DNA from: Saxidomus purpurata
Taxonomy: Eukaryota > Mollusca > Bivalvia > Venerida > Veneridae
NCBI GenBank assembly: GCA_022818135.1
Contig: JAFMSR010000019.1
Coordinates: forward strand, 29,022,993-29,086,992
Direction of reading: 5' to 3'
Length of the DNA: 64,000 nucleotides
In this document: piece by piece, positions 37,701-52,700 of the stretch
Position numbering within the stretch: the stretch's first letter is position 1
Layout: each line of letters opens with the position of its first letter
Notes under the pieces: model-generated
The model's database searches: none
The model's input: the letters and a program-made list of their open reading frames with translations, nothing else
What the model was told of the DNA's origin: nothing
Made by a program: the position numbers and the translations under genes

Positions 37701-40700
37701 AATTATTAATGAAATGTCTACCTTGTTTTTTATTTGATTGTCCACTTAAGACTGTAATGGCAAATATACAGAAGACGAAGCTTTTAACATGTAGCAATTG
37801 CAACATAATATTATCTGCTCGCTGATAGATGTTTTGTATTCATACCTGTGCATACAACCGAAACGTCCTCTGCATGTGTACATGTATTTTCAACATTATA
37901 ACTGCAGTTGTTTATATGAAGCTCTGACCCATTGCAAATCAAATTATCTACGTAAATACGTCCTTGACCTTGCCCAAATGTACGTGCGCCTGTGTAGTAT
38001 GTCTGAAGTCTTGAAAAATATAAGTATGTTATTGTTACTTTTGAGTAATTGTAAGTATTAAAGGTCCCATTGATTGAAAAATTTTCTTTTTAACATTTGA
38101 ATATTATTCGTCAGCAAATGCAAATTTGATAATTTTTAACGAAAAATACCGAGTAAAGATAAAGTTCTCAAAAAACACACCTGTACGGAAAGTGACGATA
38201 ATATTTCCGGAAACCTACGAGCGGCAGTTTCGGAATCGCTAGCCTGGAGTGACGTCATACGCAGTACAATCGTCCCCGATAACAAGTACTCTAACAACAA
38301 CGAAAGCGATAATTTCATCTTATTAGGCATCTTCAGAGAGTAGAGATGAGGATATTTTGAGCCCGTAACGTATAGAACGAAGTCCGTGTAATGTTATAAA
38401 ATTATTTGATTAAAGTATAAAAATACAGCAGTTATGTCGAGTTTTTTTTATATGCAAAAGACACCAACTTTTGTTTCTGTTTGTTTCTATCAAAATGAAA
38501 TCTATGTTACATTCTTAAATGGATGTAAATGTATCGAAACGATCTAAATGTACGCATGCACGTGACTTACAAACTATACAAATATGGACGATATTATTTC
38601 CATTGATGATGAAAATGAGAACACAAATGCTCGATCTAATTACAATATCTAAAATGATGAGCTTGATTTTTCATGACACGTTTTCTTGTGGGTAGTTTAA
38701 AGAATTAGATTTACATTTGAATTAAGAATGTAAATCAAAATAATTTACACGATTTTGTTGGTTAAAAAACAATTCTGACGCAAATTTATTTGAAAACTCA
38801 TTATAATTAAAATCACGATATCTACCTAAATACGTGTCAAATTTCACTTTAAGAAAACTATTTCATTCGAGTAAATAAAATGTGTCATCGGCAACCAAAA
38901 AGATATACTTTCTGAACATTTATAGGGTTGCTGGAAACTTTCTTTTGCTGAATTGCTTTTTACCAAGTTGTATATATTTTTGTTTTTTCAAGATTGAAAC
39001 TTGAAAACATGAATAATGGTTTCATAATTTTAATTGGGCACTTTGCATGTTAATAAACTATATTGTTGTTGTTTTTGTTGTTTTATATTGTTGTGTAATT
39101 ATCAATTGCAATTGACCAGTGTGCAATATGCAATAAAGTGTGACCAGTTAGATTGCTGGCAGGGGCGCCAATTAACAACAAATCATATCGTATCCTTTGT
39201 TGTGACTTATGCCCTTGGGCTAGATTAACTGTAATTCCTTCAATGGTTAGATCTACGCTAATTATTTACCATGGCAACGTTGTTAAAACGAGATATTGTT
39301 AAGAATTTGAAACTTTTATGGATTACTGGAGTGTTCCGCACCATGTAAGTTAAACTTCTAGTAGAGTAACTGTTATATTCTATATAGGGCCTTTGTTCTA
39401 CATTATTTACTTTTAAATAATCTTGAATATAAATGCCAGCTTTTTCATAAAGACTAGATCTTAAAAACATGTGTCTTAAATAATATCATAAAATTCTGTA
39501 ATAAAATACATTTTGTAACAAAAGTTGCAACCTTACATCCTTGTATATGATGTAATTCCAAGTTTCCAAGTTTATTTTGATATAAGCACACAGTTTGTAC
39601 ATTATAAACATACAAAAACATGAGGCAGATAAATATATAAATAATACAATATTCGGTCATCGTGACTGAGAGAGGGCAACATGTATGTTTACCTATTCGA
39701 CATGATTTAAGTTATACAAGTAAAGTTGCACTTGGGAAAATCTAGATTGGAAAAGTTTGTAACAAACAAAGTCTTAAACTTATTCCTAAAGAAAATAATC
39801 AAATTGAATAGATCGAGATCATTTCACAAAGGCCGAATTTAAAATACATTTTCTGTCTTTTCTTGTCGTGCATGAGCAACTGAGCGGACTTTCAACGCTT
39901 GGACCGTTTCACGCAGTTGCTACTCCAGAATTTTGAAACGTTCGTCATACTTCATGCGACTGCGGTTCGTCCCTATTGTCTTAGTCACTGACTTTTTATA
40001 TAAGAGTCCCAAGGTTACTGGTGTAGGCCATTCTCTCACTCCATTTGTTGCTGCATCCACCCAGAACACACCAAGCGCCCCCCATTTACAAAAATAATAT
40101 AAATAGTAAGTTAATCGTGTTTTTACACGGAGTTTTGTGTGCTCGTTTACTATAATCAATGTAACGGATCTTTCTCGAGTACTGCAAGTGACGTCACACG
40201 GAAACTTTTCCGATATTTTACGGAAGTCGCCGAGGATCGTAATATTTGCGTTTCGGTGAAATACCGGCCAATTTGTATTGGTGATTTATGTCCCAATAAA
40301 CACGTTTCTTGTCGAAAATTTCCGCCCAACTGGGTTCAGTGCACTTAATTAACAAATGGCTTACAAAATATTAACAGGTGAAATTTTGAATCAATGGGAC
40401 CTTTAAATGTTCTTGATAGGGTTACATGTATCTCAAATACATGTAGTTCCATTTATCTCCATTAAACATAACATATTGTACCAAAGGATTCAAATGAACA
40501 AAACAATGTGTACCATTGAGTACGATACTTAGCAATAATTGTCATTGTCATAACTACGCTAAAAGCAAGTTAAATTCAATTATCCTGTCAATATGCCTAC
40601 CAGATTCAAAAGCATCCACACTGCTGCTCTTTCTCTATGCTAGATGTTAAGGACAAGTTCTTACCGGTATCTTATCTCTTACATGTATTACCTTCAATAT

Positions 40701-43700
40701 TATTTTTCGCTTTATAAAAGATGAGATTGTAAGGTATTAGATATTGAATAACAAGCATATAAACTTATGATCAAAATAAAACTTACTGCAATCCTGTCAT
40801 TTCACAAAGTACTGCTGCACTCGTAGCTGTGAAACTATTGTCACAAACAGTCCCCCATTCACCATCTACCAATAACTCGACTCGTCCTTCAGTTGGTATG
40901 TATCCACGTACTAGTCGAATGTCAACTATATCAAGCGGGAATGCTAATACAAATAAAAGATAACATTTTGTAATTCTGAAATCCCCAATATAAGACACAA
41001 ACTTCTGTTCAAAGAATCAATTATTATGCCATTGAATAGGAAGGGATTGCTTATTAAATGAAGTTAGTTAGATTTTATTTATTAATTTGTTTATGATTTT
41101 GATTATATTGATTCATACTATTTTACACACCATACTTCGAAGAGCACGCATCTTTGTGAATCCAAGTCCCATTCTCCTGGCAATAGAGTTTATATTCTTC
41201 GGGGATGTAGCCGTCATTACATTTTGCAGTAAAAACCGTGTCATTAACGGAATCAAGGTAGCCATTTGGAATATCTAGTTGCCCGCAAGCTAAGTACATA
41301 GAGTAAGAAAGAAAAGAAAGGACAATTGATATACTCTTCAACGTACTGAGTAGTACATAGTACTACAGATGCCATAAGAACAAAAAAACAAAAATAATAT
41401 CAAACAGGGAATGCCACGTACCAAAAACGCAGCCTCCCCAAAACGAGCCCCACAGCACCCAGAAGTGCACACCACCAACACACACACACACGCACACACA
41501 CACGACACACACACACAATCATGTACACACACATATATACACTACCAACACACACTAGCATACAAAGCAAACACACGAGGACAAAACGAACAATTAAAGG
41601 AACACAGTGGGGCACCGCCTTGGAACGGTCAGTGGCAAAAACACCACTGGGGAGCTTAAACCGGTTTATGGTGCGCACCCAACCTCACTCTTACCCCCAC
41701 CATGTTCCAAAGTCACAGGATAGGGTAAATAAAAGTAATCCCTGCTAGGTGAATCTCTAACACACGCAATGGAAACAAAAGGCATGGTATGTAAAACACA
41801 AAAATGCTCGTGTATAAATATATAAAAAGCAAACCTTCAGAACCAAAAAACGTATGTACTCAATGCCTTTGCAGAAGGCAGAGCACCAAGAGAAACACCC
41901 TTAAGGGCCCGACGAAACAGGCCAGAGGACAGAAATCAAAACAGTTTCGTCCCAGTGGGATTTAAAAACTGCCCATCACAGAGTCCTCCCCCTCTTCCGT
42001 CAGACACAATCAAAGAGGGAAGCATAGCGTCCAACTGTAAACGGGTTGAACACCAAACATGCGGTGTGTCTCAAAACAGTTGGGTCGTAACCTCTTTTAA
42101 CAAAACGTTTTATAATTTTAGCAAATACAGTTGGAAAATTGCCATGACCCAAAATCTTACGGAGTTTGTAAACCACATCCCCATAAATATCGGGTTTTGA
42201 AATACCTTCTCGCAGAAGAGTCTTTAGATTACTATTGGATTTCAAAACCAAATCAGAATTACGATAGTAAAATTTAGCAAAATATTTACGCAATTTATAA
42301 TAACGGTAGCTCTGTTGAAGAAGTTTATTTGTAATATATTGATTACGTTCATTGAAATCCTCAACATAACTACACGCTCTGGCAAACCGAATTAACTGAG
42401 AAATGTATACCCCATAAGATATAGCATGAGGTACATCCCCATCCAAATGGGGGAAATTTACAATACTAAAATTAAAATCATCCCTCTTGTCATAAATTTT
42501 GGTATGTATAATATTGTTATAAATAGAGAGATGTAAATCTAAAAATGAAGCACCAGTATCCAAATTGTTAGTTTTAATTAACTGGAGTTCCCGGGGATAA
42601 ATAGTGTCCACCAATTGACCAAAAAACGGGTTATCCATATTAAGAATATCATCCAGATAGCGTGATGTATTATTAAAAGCAGTGATAATGTCTGCCTGCG
42701 TGTCTGGAGAAAGACTCAACATAAAGTCTCTTTCATAACAATATAAAAACAAATCTGCGACAAGGGGTGCACAATTTGTTCCCATGGGAATACCGATTAC
42801 TTGTCTGAAAACTGCATTCCCAAACCTTATACTTTTCTGTATTATACAGTAGTCGGAACGTAACAGTTGCAACAAGGAGCGCAGTTGGTACACGAACGTT
42901 GTACGCACGATATACGCATGTTAGACGCACGTTTCAAGTTCGGTAAATACACGATAAACGATTCAGAAAGATACATTATGTACGAAACGCACGCTACAAG
43001 ATAAACAGAGTAAACGTTGTACGATGACTTTGGACTTTAACATTTTATCTTAATTTGGATTGTTTTATGCACCCGAAGGAACTTTCGGGTGCCATATAGA
43101 ACTCCACCCGTCCGTACGTTGGTCCGCACGCATGCTTGGTACCTTAAGTTGTAGGAGGTGTTGTCTAAGACAATATAAATCTATTGTCTTCATTCCGTCT
43201 TTTGTCCCTTGAGCGGTCATTTTTTTGTTATTTATGAGGTCACTCTATCTTTCGAGAAATACCACCTAATATCACAAACGCAAGGTTGTCCGTTCGTCCG
43301 TCTTTCTGTCCGTCCGTCTGTCCCCACTTTTTTGTCCGGAGCATAACCCCAAAAGTACTAAATGGAATAAAGTTAAAACGTCATACGATGATAGAGCACA
43401 ATGAGTGGATGTGCCGCGCCCAAGAACCATATCTCACCTTGCCCTTTTTTTAATTATCCCTCTTTGTTACATTTTCTTGATATTTTTGTCCGGAGCATAA
43501 CTCCAAAAGTACTGAAGGGAATAACTTGAAACTTGATACAGTCATAGAGCACAATGATCAAAAGTGCAGTAACCACAAACTCTCTATTTCCTCTTTGTAT
43601 TATCCCACTTTGTTACATTTTCTTGATTGTTCTTGTCCGGAGCATAAGTACAAAAAGTTGCAAAAGGTACTGAAGGGAATTACTGGAAACTTTATACAGT

Positions 43701-46700
43701 TATAGAGCACAATAATAGGAAGTGAAGTACCAAATAACCTTAAATCTACCTCGCCAAATTTTTAATTTTCCCCCTTTATCACATTTTCTTGTCTTGAGCA
43801 TAACTCGAAATGTACTGAAGAAAATTCCTTCAAATTTCAATTGATGAGAGAGGACATTACGGGGAAGTGCAGTGATTTTTATCCTCCGTGCCAAAGTGGA
43901 GAGGATATGGAAATAGGCTTCGTCCGTGCGTCAGTCAGTCTGTCCGTCATACTTTTGTCTGGAGCATAGCTATGGAAGTATTTAAGAGAATTTATCTTAA
44001 CTTTACCAAAGACAGAGGATGTTGAGAGAAAGTGAAGTTTAAAGGACCTTAACTCTAGCTTTTCCTTTTTCTGAATTATCCTTGTTATTAAATTTAAAGA
44101 CTTTAAGACGCAGTGTAGTGTCTAAGAAACATAACCATACTCTACCTTTTTCTTCAGTTATCTCCCCTTATTGATTTTTCATATAACACTTTTGTCCGGA
44201 GCATAACTCCGAAAGTATTGAAAGGAATTTGTTTTAACTGTATACACAGACAGAAGACATCGTGAAAAAGTGCAGTTTACAAGAACATTAATTATAAGTT
44301 GTCTTATTTTTTAATTATCTTCCTTTATTAAAATTTTCTTGTCCGGGCCATGACTCCTTAAGTACTGAATCGAATTGATTTACATTGCATACACCTACAA
44401 AAGACATTTAGATGCAGTGCAGTGTCCAAGAACCATAACCGTACCTTACTGTTTTTTAGTAGTCTCCCCTTATTGATTTTCAATATAACACTTTTGTCCG
44501 GAGCATAACTCCGAAAGTATTCAAAGAGATTTGTTTTACCTGTAAACACAGACAGAGGACATCGAGAAAAAGAGAAAAAAATACAGTCATAGAGGACATT
44601 TTTTTATTAAGATGCAGTGCAGTGTCCAAGAACCATAACTTACACTGCTTTTGAGTTATGTTATCTCTCTTTGGTGAAATTTTGCATCAAACGTTTGTGC
44701 AAAGCATACACTTTCAGATTTTTAGAGTTTAAGTGTGACATTATTACAGAGAAAGTGTAAATAACTCTCAATAAGTTACATTTTGTATAATTACTTATAT
44801 TTTACTAAATAAGAACCTATACTATATCCATTCCTCTCACATGAAATTTCTTGGTCATAGAAAGAGCTCTGCGACGGTTGGCCATGTCTTACATGGCTCT
44901 TGTTTAGGCTGATTTTGAATGCAGAAAACGATTTAATGAGGATTTAATGATATATTTCATATCTACATATTTTGGATAAAAATTGGTACAGACTCAATTG
45001 TTGCAGTCCTAGACAAGTGCCAGGTAATTGTCACAAAACCAGGTTTTCATTTTCCAGTCTGCTGGCCGAGCGCAAATGTATTTTTAAAGTCAGTAGATAT
45101 ACATAATGTGAAAAAGAAACAATTATAAATAAAAAGAAAGAAAAGAAAAAAAAAAAAAAAAACTTGCTCTGTGTGGGGTTTGAACCGCTGGTCTCATGAG
45201 AAATGTTGTCATCTTACTGTAACAGAATACTCCAAAGTATACAGGACTGGTAATCTATTCTAAAAATAGACAGTAATAACAGAGTATTCTCCCTTTTATA
45301 ATAACAGAGTATTCTCCCTTTTATAATAACAGAGTATTCTCCCTTTTATATATACAAATGTACTTAAATAAGGAGACACAAAATTGCTAACGGACGGACG
45401 GACGGACGACCAGGGGCAGAACATTATATATTCAAAATTCTTTAGTTCACAATTATAGTTCTGTGAAAGTTTGGTTGAAATCCCTTGAGAAATGTAGGAG
45501 TTGCACACAGAAGAATATTTCTCTATATACATGTATATTACATTATGTGGAAAAAAACAAAGGCCCATAATTCTGTCAAAAATGAACAAATCACAAAACC
45601 CCGACAATATGCGCTAGGGCACTTCATGACTATACTTCTGTGAAAGTTTGGTTGAAATCCGTTGAGAAATGTAGAAGGAGTTGCGCACAGAAGAATTACA
45701 TATGTGAAAAAAACAAAGGCCCATAATTCTGTCAAAAATGACCAAATCACAAAACCCCGACAATATGCGCCAGGGCACTTCATGACAATACTTCTGTGAA
45801 AGTTTGGTTGAAATCCGTTGAGAAATGTAGGAGGAGTTGCGCACAGAAGAAATTGTTTACGCCCGCCCGCCGACATACCTCAATCTAATAACCAGGGTTT
45901 TTCCTTCGGAAAACCTGGTTAAAAACAAAAATGAAACTTTTCAGTAATTATAATAATTGAAAAAAATACATATTTAAGAAATAAATAAAAGGAAACTTAC
46001 CAGTGCAACTTGGAGATTAACAGGAAATTGAACCGGAAGTGCGAGAAAATGGACGTAAAAATTTAATTACCAACATTTCTCGTAAAATAACTTCTACATG
46101 AACGACACTGCACAAAGTTTTAAGACCTTGGCATATAAATGTTCAAATGTAATATCTTTAATGGAACCTTGTATAGATATTTTTGGTGGGTGTCGAGTGG
46201 GTGGGATAAATTGATATCAAAGTAAAAATCTTGACACGGCGTTTTCGAATGAATCAGGCTTTTGTAACAGGGGTTTTGGTGTTATTTTGTAGTATTTATA
46301 TATTTGCGTTGATTGTCCGGCCCCCGAATTTTGACCAATGTTTTAACAGAAAAAAAGTTTTGAACAGTTTTTAGTGTTTGCCGGCCGGCCGAGAGCGAAA
46401 ATTGTCTCTCTTGAAATCTAAGATTATTCTAAGAGAAGGGAAGTTAATGAAATACCTATGTAGTAGGTTTATGTACTGTGTACCATGGCGATTAATTCTA
46501 CATATAGTTTCATATAATGATACTTTATGTTTAGTTTTGGTTGGCCTATTCTATAGGTGGGTGTATTTAGAAAATAAACTCATATGAAAAATGACCCTCT
46601 ATGAAATAGTAATATTTCCTAGAGTAAAGAAGGTTTTTGAAGTTTATTCTTTTATTTCCATGTCGTTTATTGCTTGGCACGCAGTTCCATACATATTTGT

Positions 46701-49700
46701 GTCACTGCTACCATTCGTTTCGATTCAGAACCCCTGTCAAAGTGGGTGGGGTAATTCTACATGTGGGTAGTAATATAACAGACTTTGCAGATTTTAGTAA
46801 AATTAAACATATTATTATGGATTATAACTTTTCTCACTAATCTTTTAGATACAATTTGTAAAACTTTCTAGGATATGAGCAAAAAAAAGATTAAACTTTA
46901 TTTTTGACACTCTATAGAATAATTCAATGGTCCATGACATATCTCTGCAACCAGTGGTGGGTAGCAGTCACAATCGACACATTGAGTAGACACATCATCC
47001 AGCCTAGATCCTACAGTCTCAAGATACCATATATGGAGTTAACACGTATGTAACATATAATTTTATATGGAATTATAAGTTTATTTTACATACTGATGAT
47101 GAAGAAGATACAATGAACATCAATGGAAGGTTACTTACTGGGCAGAAGAATGATGCACATTCTATATTGTCTGATGGCATTTTACATAAGAAGTGTCATC
47201 AGTATAAAGGCTATGTGACTGCAGCTTTTAAATGATATTGTGAAGGGGTAATACATACACTTTACATGTAGAAGATAATTTTGGGGAATAGTTCATAGAG
47301 TACACGTGTAGCAGTATCTAATAATATGATAAGAGACTGACAACAATATGAAAGAGCTAAGCAACACTCTTTTATTTATAAAGGAGGATCCTCCCTCACA
47401 TGTTTCAAAAACCTCTTTAGCTACGAGACTGCAGAATAGAGCTCAACAGTGGCAGGATTAAGAACAAATTTAATAAACCGGACAGAGTTCAAGCACCGCC
47501 TCAGCTATACTTGCAAGCAGAAAGGACCTTAGATGGATTTCTATAATGGATATAATTTAGGGAACTAACCAGAGGAGATTCGTCAGAAATACTCCATGAC
47601 TACATGACTACAAATATACAACAAGTCTATTTAGACCATAATAAATTTTGACTTAATAATAGATCTGATGTTCATAAAGCTATTAAAATTAGAAACTACA
47701 TACAATATAGAGCTATTTAAATACAACAATTGAACAATAGGTGTTAGCTGGTATCACTGGCTGGGACGGAAAGCCCACATGAGCACAGTTTTGCAATGTT
47801 AGCCTTTGAAATCTGACTAATTTTTTAAAATGTTTTATTCAGCCAGTATATCGCATAGTTTTAATTCAATTCGGGATTTTTAAAAGGATTACCCGGAAAA
47901 AGAAGGCAATATTTTTGTTTGCTTTGTCTTTAGATAAGTTTGTAAAAGTTTAGTTGATTCGTCGTAGCCAATAAACAGCATCGTAACATCATGCACCCGA
48001 TATTTTGCTTCGGTGCAGGCAAACCTTGTATGAGTGCCGTTAAATGATTAAATAATATTATAAATATGGACACGGCATTGAACTACTTGTATCTTATTTC
48101 AATGTTTCAATGTGACCTCAGAGAGAGATAGGTATTAAAAATATACCAACGGCAACAATAAAAATATGTCCTTTCCGTCGACAAAATAGAACTAAATTTC
48201 TGATATGAGGTAAAAATATCTTCGACCTGTCCCGGAAGACTTTCTCGCCCGTAACTACACTAACGAATAATATTGAATCCAGCACTCGCTTAGTGAAACG
48301 ATTCACTACTGAATACACCATGGAATCGTATAGGCGTATCGTGCTTCGTCATTTTGGAATGGTATATTGTGTACATCTATATTGTAGTTTGCACGTTGAA
48401 CGATGACTGATACGATATGATACACGATATACGATTGACAAAATACACGATGAGTGTACGCACCTTATACGCACGTTACACGCACGTTACACGCACGATA
48501 TACGACAACTGTTACGTTCCGACTACTGTTACATCAGTTAATTGGATCTCTTGTTCCTAAGGTAAGGATCACAAATCATTATACGAATGTATGATACTTT
48601 ACAAAATAAGAATTTGTTATCGCATTATAATTGACCAGACAAATAGACGTACAAGGTTTTTGGGAATTAGTATAGAGAAGAGATACTTACGCGTACAGAC
48701 TAATGACAGGTCATAGTCATGACTACAATATCGTCGATGCGGGGGATAAGTAGTACAGTCGTTGATGCTTTCTTTAGGTCCGCCACAATACACATAGCTA
48801 GTTAAGATAGGTTCACTACCTTGTCCATACACAGCAGTGTTGAAAGACATCGTGAGGCTAAAAGAGCAAAGTGTGCATATCATATTAAATGTTGATAAAC
48901 ATATATATCTTATTAGTATCACAACACATTTTGCATCCTTTCCTCTCTACGGGGACCACCGTTACAATATAGATGTTTATATGATATGGCGTTGCTTAAA
49001 AGTTTGTCTACTTTATAAATGCCACGTACTTATAACTCAGCATCCTGCACAAGGTTTCCCGTACGTCTGAGGCAATGTAATAGGTTCTATAATAATAATA
49101 ATAATCATAATCATTATATCTGGAGCACACGGTTCCCCAGATGCCGTTTACGAAAATTTCAACCCGACCGTCGTAGATTCCTGTCCCATTCACTAATCGA
49201 ATATCGGATGCGTTGAATGGATATTCTGTAAATACACAATCAAAACACACTATGTAATTACATGTATGCATCGCTAGGTATTTACACAATTTAAAACAGG
49301 CACATTCTTAATGATGCATTTACCACCATTTTACGAAAATATATGACTCTGTTTTTGATAGTATATATAAAAAATATAAAAGTTAAAGAATGTGACAGTC
49401 GATGAGACTTCGATCAGGTTATATGAGCCTGGAACCAAAATACAATTAAGAATGTTGAAAATTCCATGTTCACCATCACCCAAGAAATTAAAGTTAATTG
49501 ACCGACGTTTATCTTGTTTTCCGACGCCGATGCCGTAATCCTGAGCCACGCTATACCCCAAGGACTAACTGTTAACGCCTAGTAATTTTGTCTTTCATTT
49601 TCGTCTAAAATAGTATTACATAGATCGTTTTAAACACATGCTTATTATGTTCTTATTTGTAAAAGACATTTATTCCTTGTGTCATGAATTTTATTTTGCA

Positions 49701-52700
49701 AAATACTTACTACAGACAACTGCTATATCCTCATAACGGTTGCATGAATGTTCAATATTATATGTGCAGTTATTGATATGCGACTCTGTTCCAGCGCAAT
49801 TAAGATCGCTTAAGTAGATAGGTCCAGAGCCGGCACCGTAATCAGAACTGTAACTCGTGCTGTATACATCTCTGTGTATTTAAAAACAAATGATGTGTAC
49901 TAGTTTCCTAGTGGAAAGTATGCAGATATACAGAATGCGAAAATCAAATACAGTTGTATCATTCAAATTAATGTGATATGACCAATCAGCCTGACCATCT
50001 TACCATTATGAATGACATTTAACAGTTATATAATGATCAATACATGTACCACAAAAACTGTTATAGCTATTTTGTAAACTATTAATATTTACTGATTAAT
50101 ATAGCTGAATATAGCAAAACTCCGTTTGGACTATCGTGGTTAAAATTGATAATTGATCAACTATTAAGTCTTAGTCTCATCTTATCTGAAATAGTTAAGT
50201 GTAAGCATGCATTGCATTTAAGTGTATTAATTTATTATAAAGAAAATAATTGTCATTTTGAAAAGTGCATTTAATAGATATTTAACAATCTATATGACGT
50301 TCTAAATATCGTTAGTTCGGTACGATTCAAGTACACAATTCAAAGAAATGTCTACATTAACAGGTATTTACGATTACACAAGTACCTTGAATGAGAAATA
50401 TGGATTTCGACATTCAATTCAAAATAGATATTTAATATTATTAACTTGTTATCAATATTTGAAACGTTGCGTATTGTTTTACCAATCTTAGGTGTTATGT
50501 AATATGGAAACAAGAAAACCACGGAAATACTATGTTTGATAGTTGAACAGTACTGTACATACTTTCACTACCCCTGCAATTATATTTGATTATTTGACAG
50601 AGAGGCAGCGAAAAAGTCCAGCTTATTGTGTAAACACTGGTAGTTTTAAGCATTAATATCTTTCTTGTAGACATGCTCAACCTTTCAGTGCAATGACTGT
50701 AAACAGTTGTGTGCATATGTACATGTATTAGTTACGTGACGGTTATAATATTCTATATTCTGTGTTAATTAAAATGTTGTTTATCACAATTGGAGGAAGA
50801 ACATGTTGTTAACATGGTTTCATTCCCGTCTAATCGATTTGCTTTTTTATAATACGTACATTTGTACTTTCACCTGTAGCCAAATCGTTTAATTTTATTC
50901 CACAAAATGGTAGCAAATGTAGAGACCCATTCCAAGAACATTATTTATGGCAATTAATGTCTGCAGACTTACGGAAATCCAAGCATACGGCATATTACCC
51001 TGCCTTCATAAGTGCTAAATCCATCGTCACATACTGTTCCCCAGGTGCCATTTACAAGAAGCTCTACCGTTCCATCAGATATTCCAATCCCATTGACAAG
51101 TCGAATATCAGAAATGTTGTAACCTTCAATCACAAGAAAATAGTTTTATATCATTATTCTTTTTCACTCTGACTATAAATAATATATTTCGACTAAAACA
51201 CATTCTTTTCATTGTACAGTATTCAAAAATGTGATAATGCTTTCACATTGTTTTAACATAACGCTGACTTTAACCACAGGAAGTTGATATTTTGTCAAAA
51301 GAATAAAAATGATCAATGTACCTTGCGAAAAAAATCACCCCTCTATATATAAACACCAGGAATGCAATGCCTTCCGTACCCCACCCACTTCTCCGATACA
51401 AGAATATTTACGATACATTTGTGACTACACCATGGACTCCGTGGTTCGATTTCATACATTTTCATTTTAGTCAAGTGGACAATTTTGGCGTGTTATCGTG
51501 AAACGTAACATAAGCAGTCTTAAGCGGTCAGCTCTGCGCAGTCACGCGCGAGAGTTGGCTATAGCACTTGAAAAAATGAGCGGTACTTTTAGTCGGCGTT
51601 TTCAAGTGCCTAAACAAAGCTATTTTCTGGTCCGGAAATGATCATTTTATAATCCAAAACAGTTTCAAGTACATACAAAAGCAACAGTTATCATTTTTAA
51701 AGCAGGTATACTATTCTTGACGGCGCTTGTGTAAAAACACCGTTGGCGTTTCATAAGATTCTACGAATGAAAAAAATATTGTGTGCCTTTAAACGCGCGT
51801 ATTTCAACTTTTCGTCTATGTGTCATATACTTCTGATATAGAAACTCACTCGCGCTATGTGACGGAAACATCCCCAATGAGTTTTATTTATATCGTGCCA
51901 AATACTTGTTTACATTTTCATGAATATTTACCTATCAGTGTACAAGCTAATGGTGATGACGACCAACTCTCGTTCTGGCAGGTTGTTGTATTGTTGTTGA
52001 TTTCATAGCCGCTATTACATGATATTGTGAGTACTTCTCCATCCGCAGAAATTGAATGTACTCTACCGTAGCTGATACTTATTTGGCCACATTCTGCAGA
52101 AACAAACAAAAGGTAATGATTATTTCTTTGTCACTGAAGTATAAACTAATAGCATCTGATAATTTGCTAACATATTGCTGCATCTTTTTATAACGCTGAT
52201 GTACTGTTGTATACTTTTATCACGCTGACATATTGTTGCATACACTTTCATTACGCTGACATATTGCTGCATACACTTACATTACGCTGACATATCGCTG
52301 CATCCTTTTATCACGCTGACATATTGCTGCATACTTTTATCACACTGACATATTGCTGCATGTTTTCATCACACTGACATATTGCTGCATGCTTTTATCA
52401 CACTGACATATTGCTGCATGTTTTATCACACTGACATATTGCTGCATGCTTTTATCACACTGACATATTGCTGCATGTTTTTATCACACTGACATATTGC
52501 TGCATGCTTTTATCACACTGACATATTGCTGCATACTCTTATCACACTGACATATTGCTGCATGTTTTTATCACACTGACATATTGCTGCATGCTTTTAT
52601 CACACTGACATATTGCTGCATACTTTTATCACACTGACATATTGCTGCATGTTTTTATCACACTGACATATTGCTGCATGCTTTTATCACACTGACATAT

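Noticed and set aside
41338..41678. Cys/Val-rich minus-strand frames that look like a small secreted protein.
   Set aside because: They are read from the CA microsatellite and the Penelope-like 3' region.
45538..45876. Repetitive frames with duplicated peptides.
   Set aside because: Each duplicate equals one unit of the hairpin-ended array; no start or splice support.
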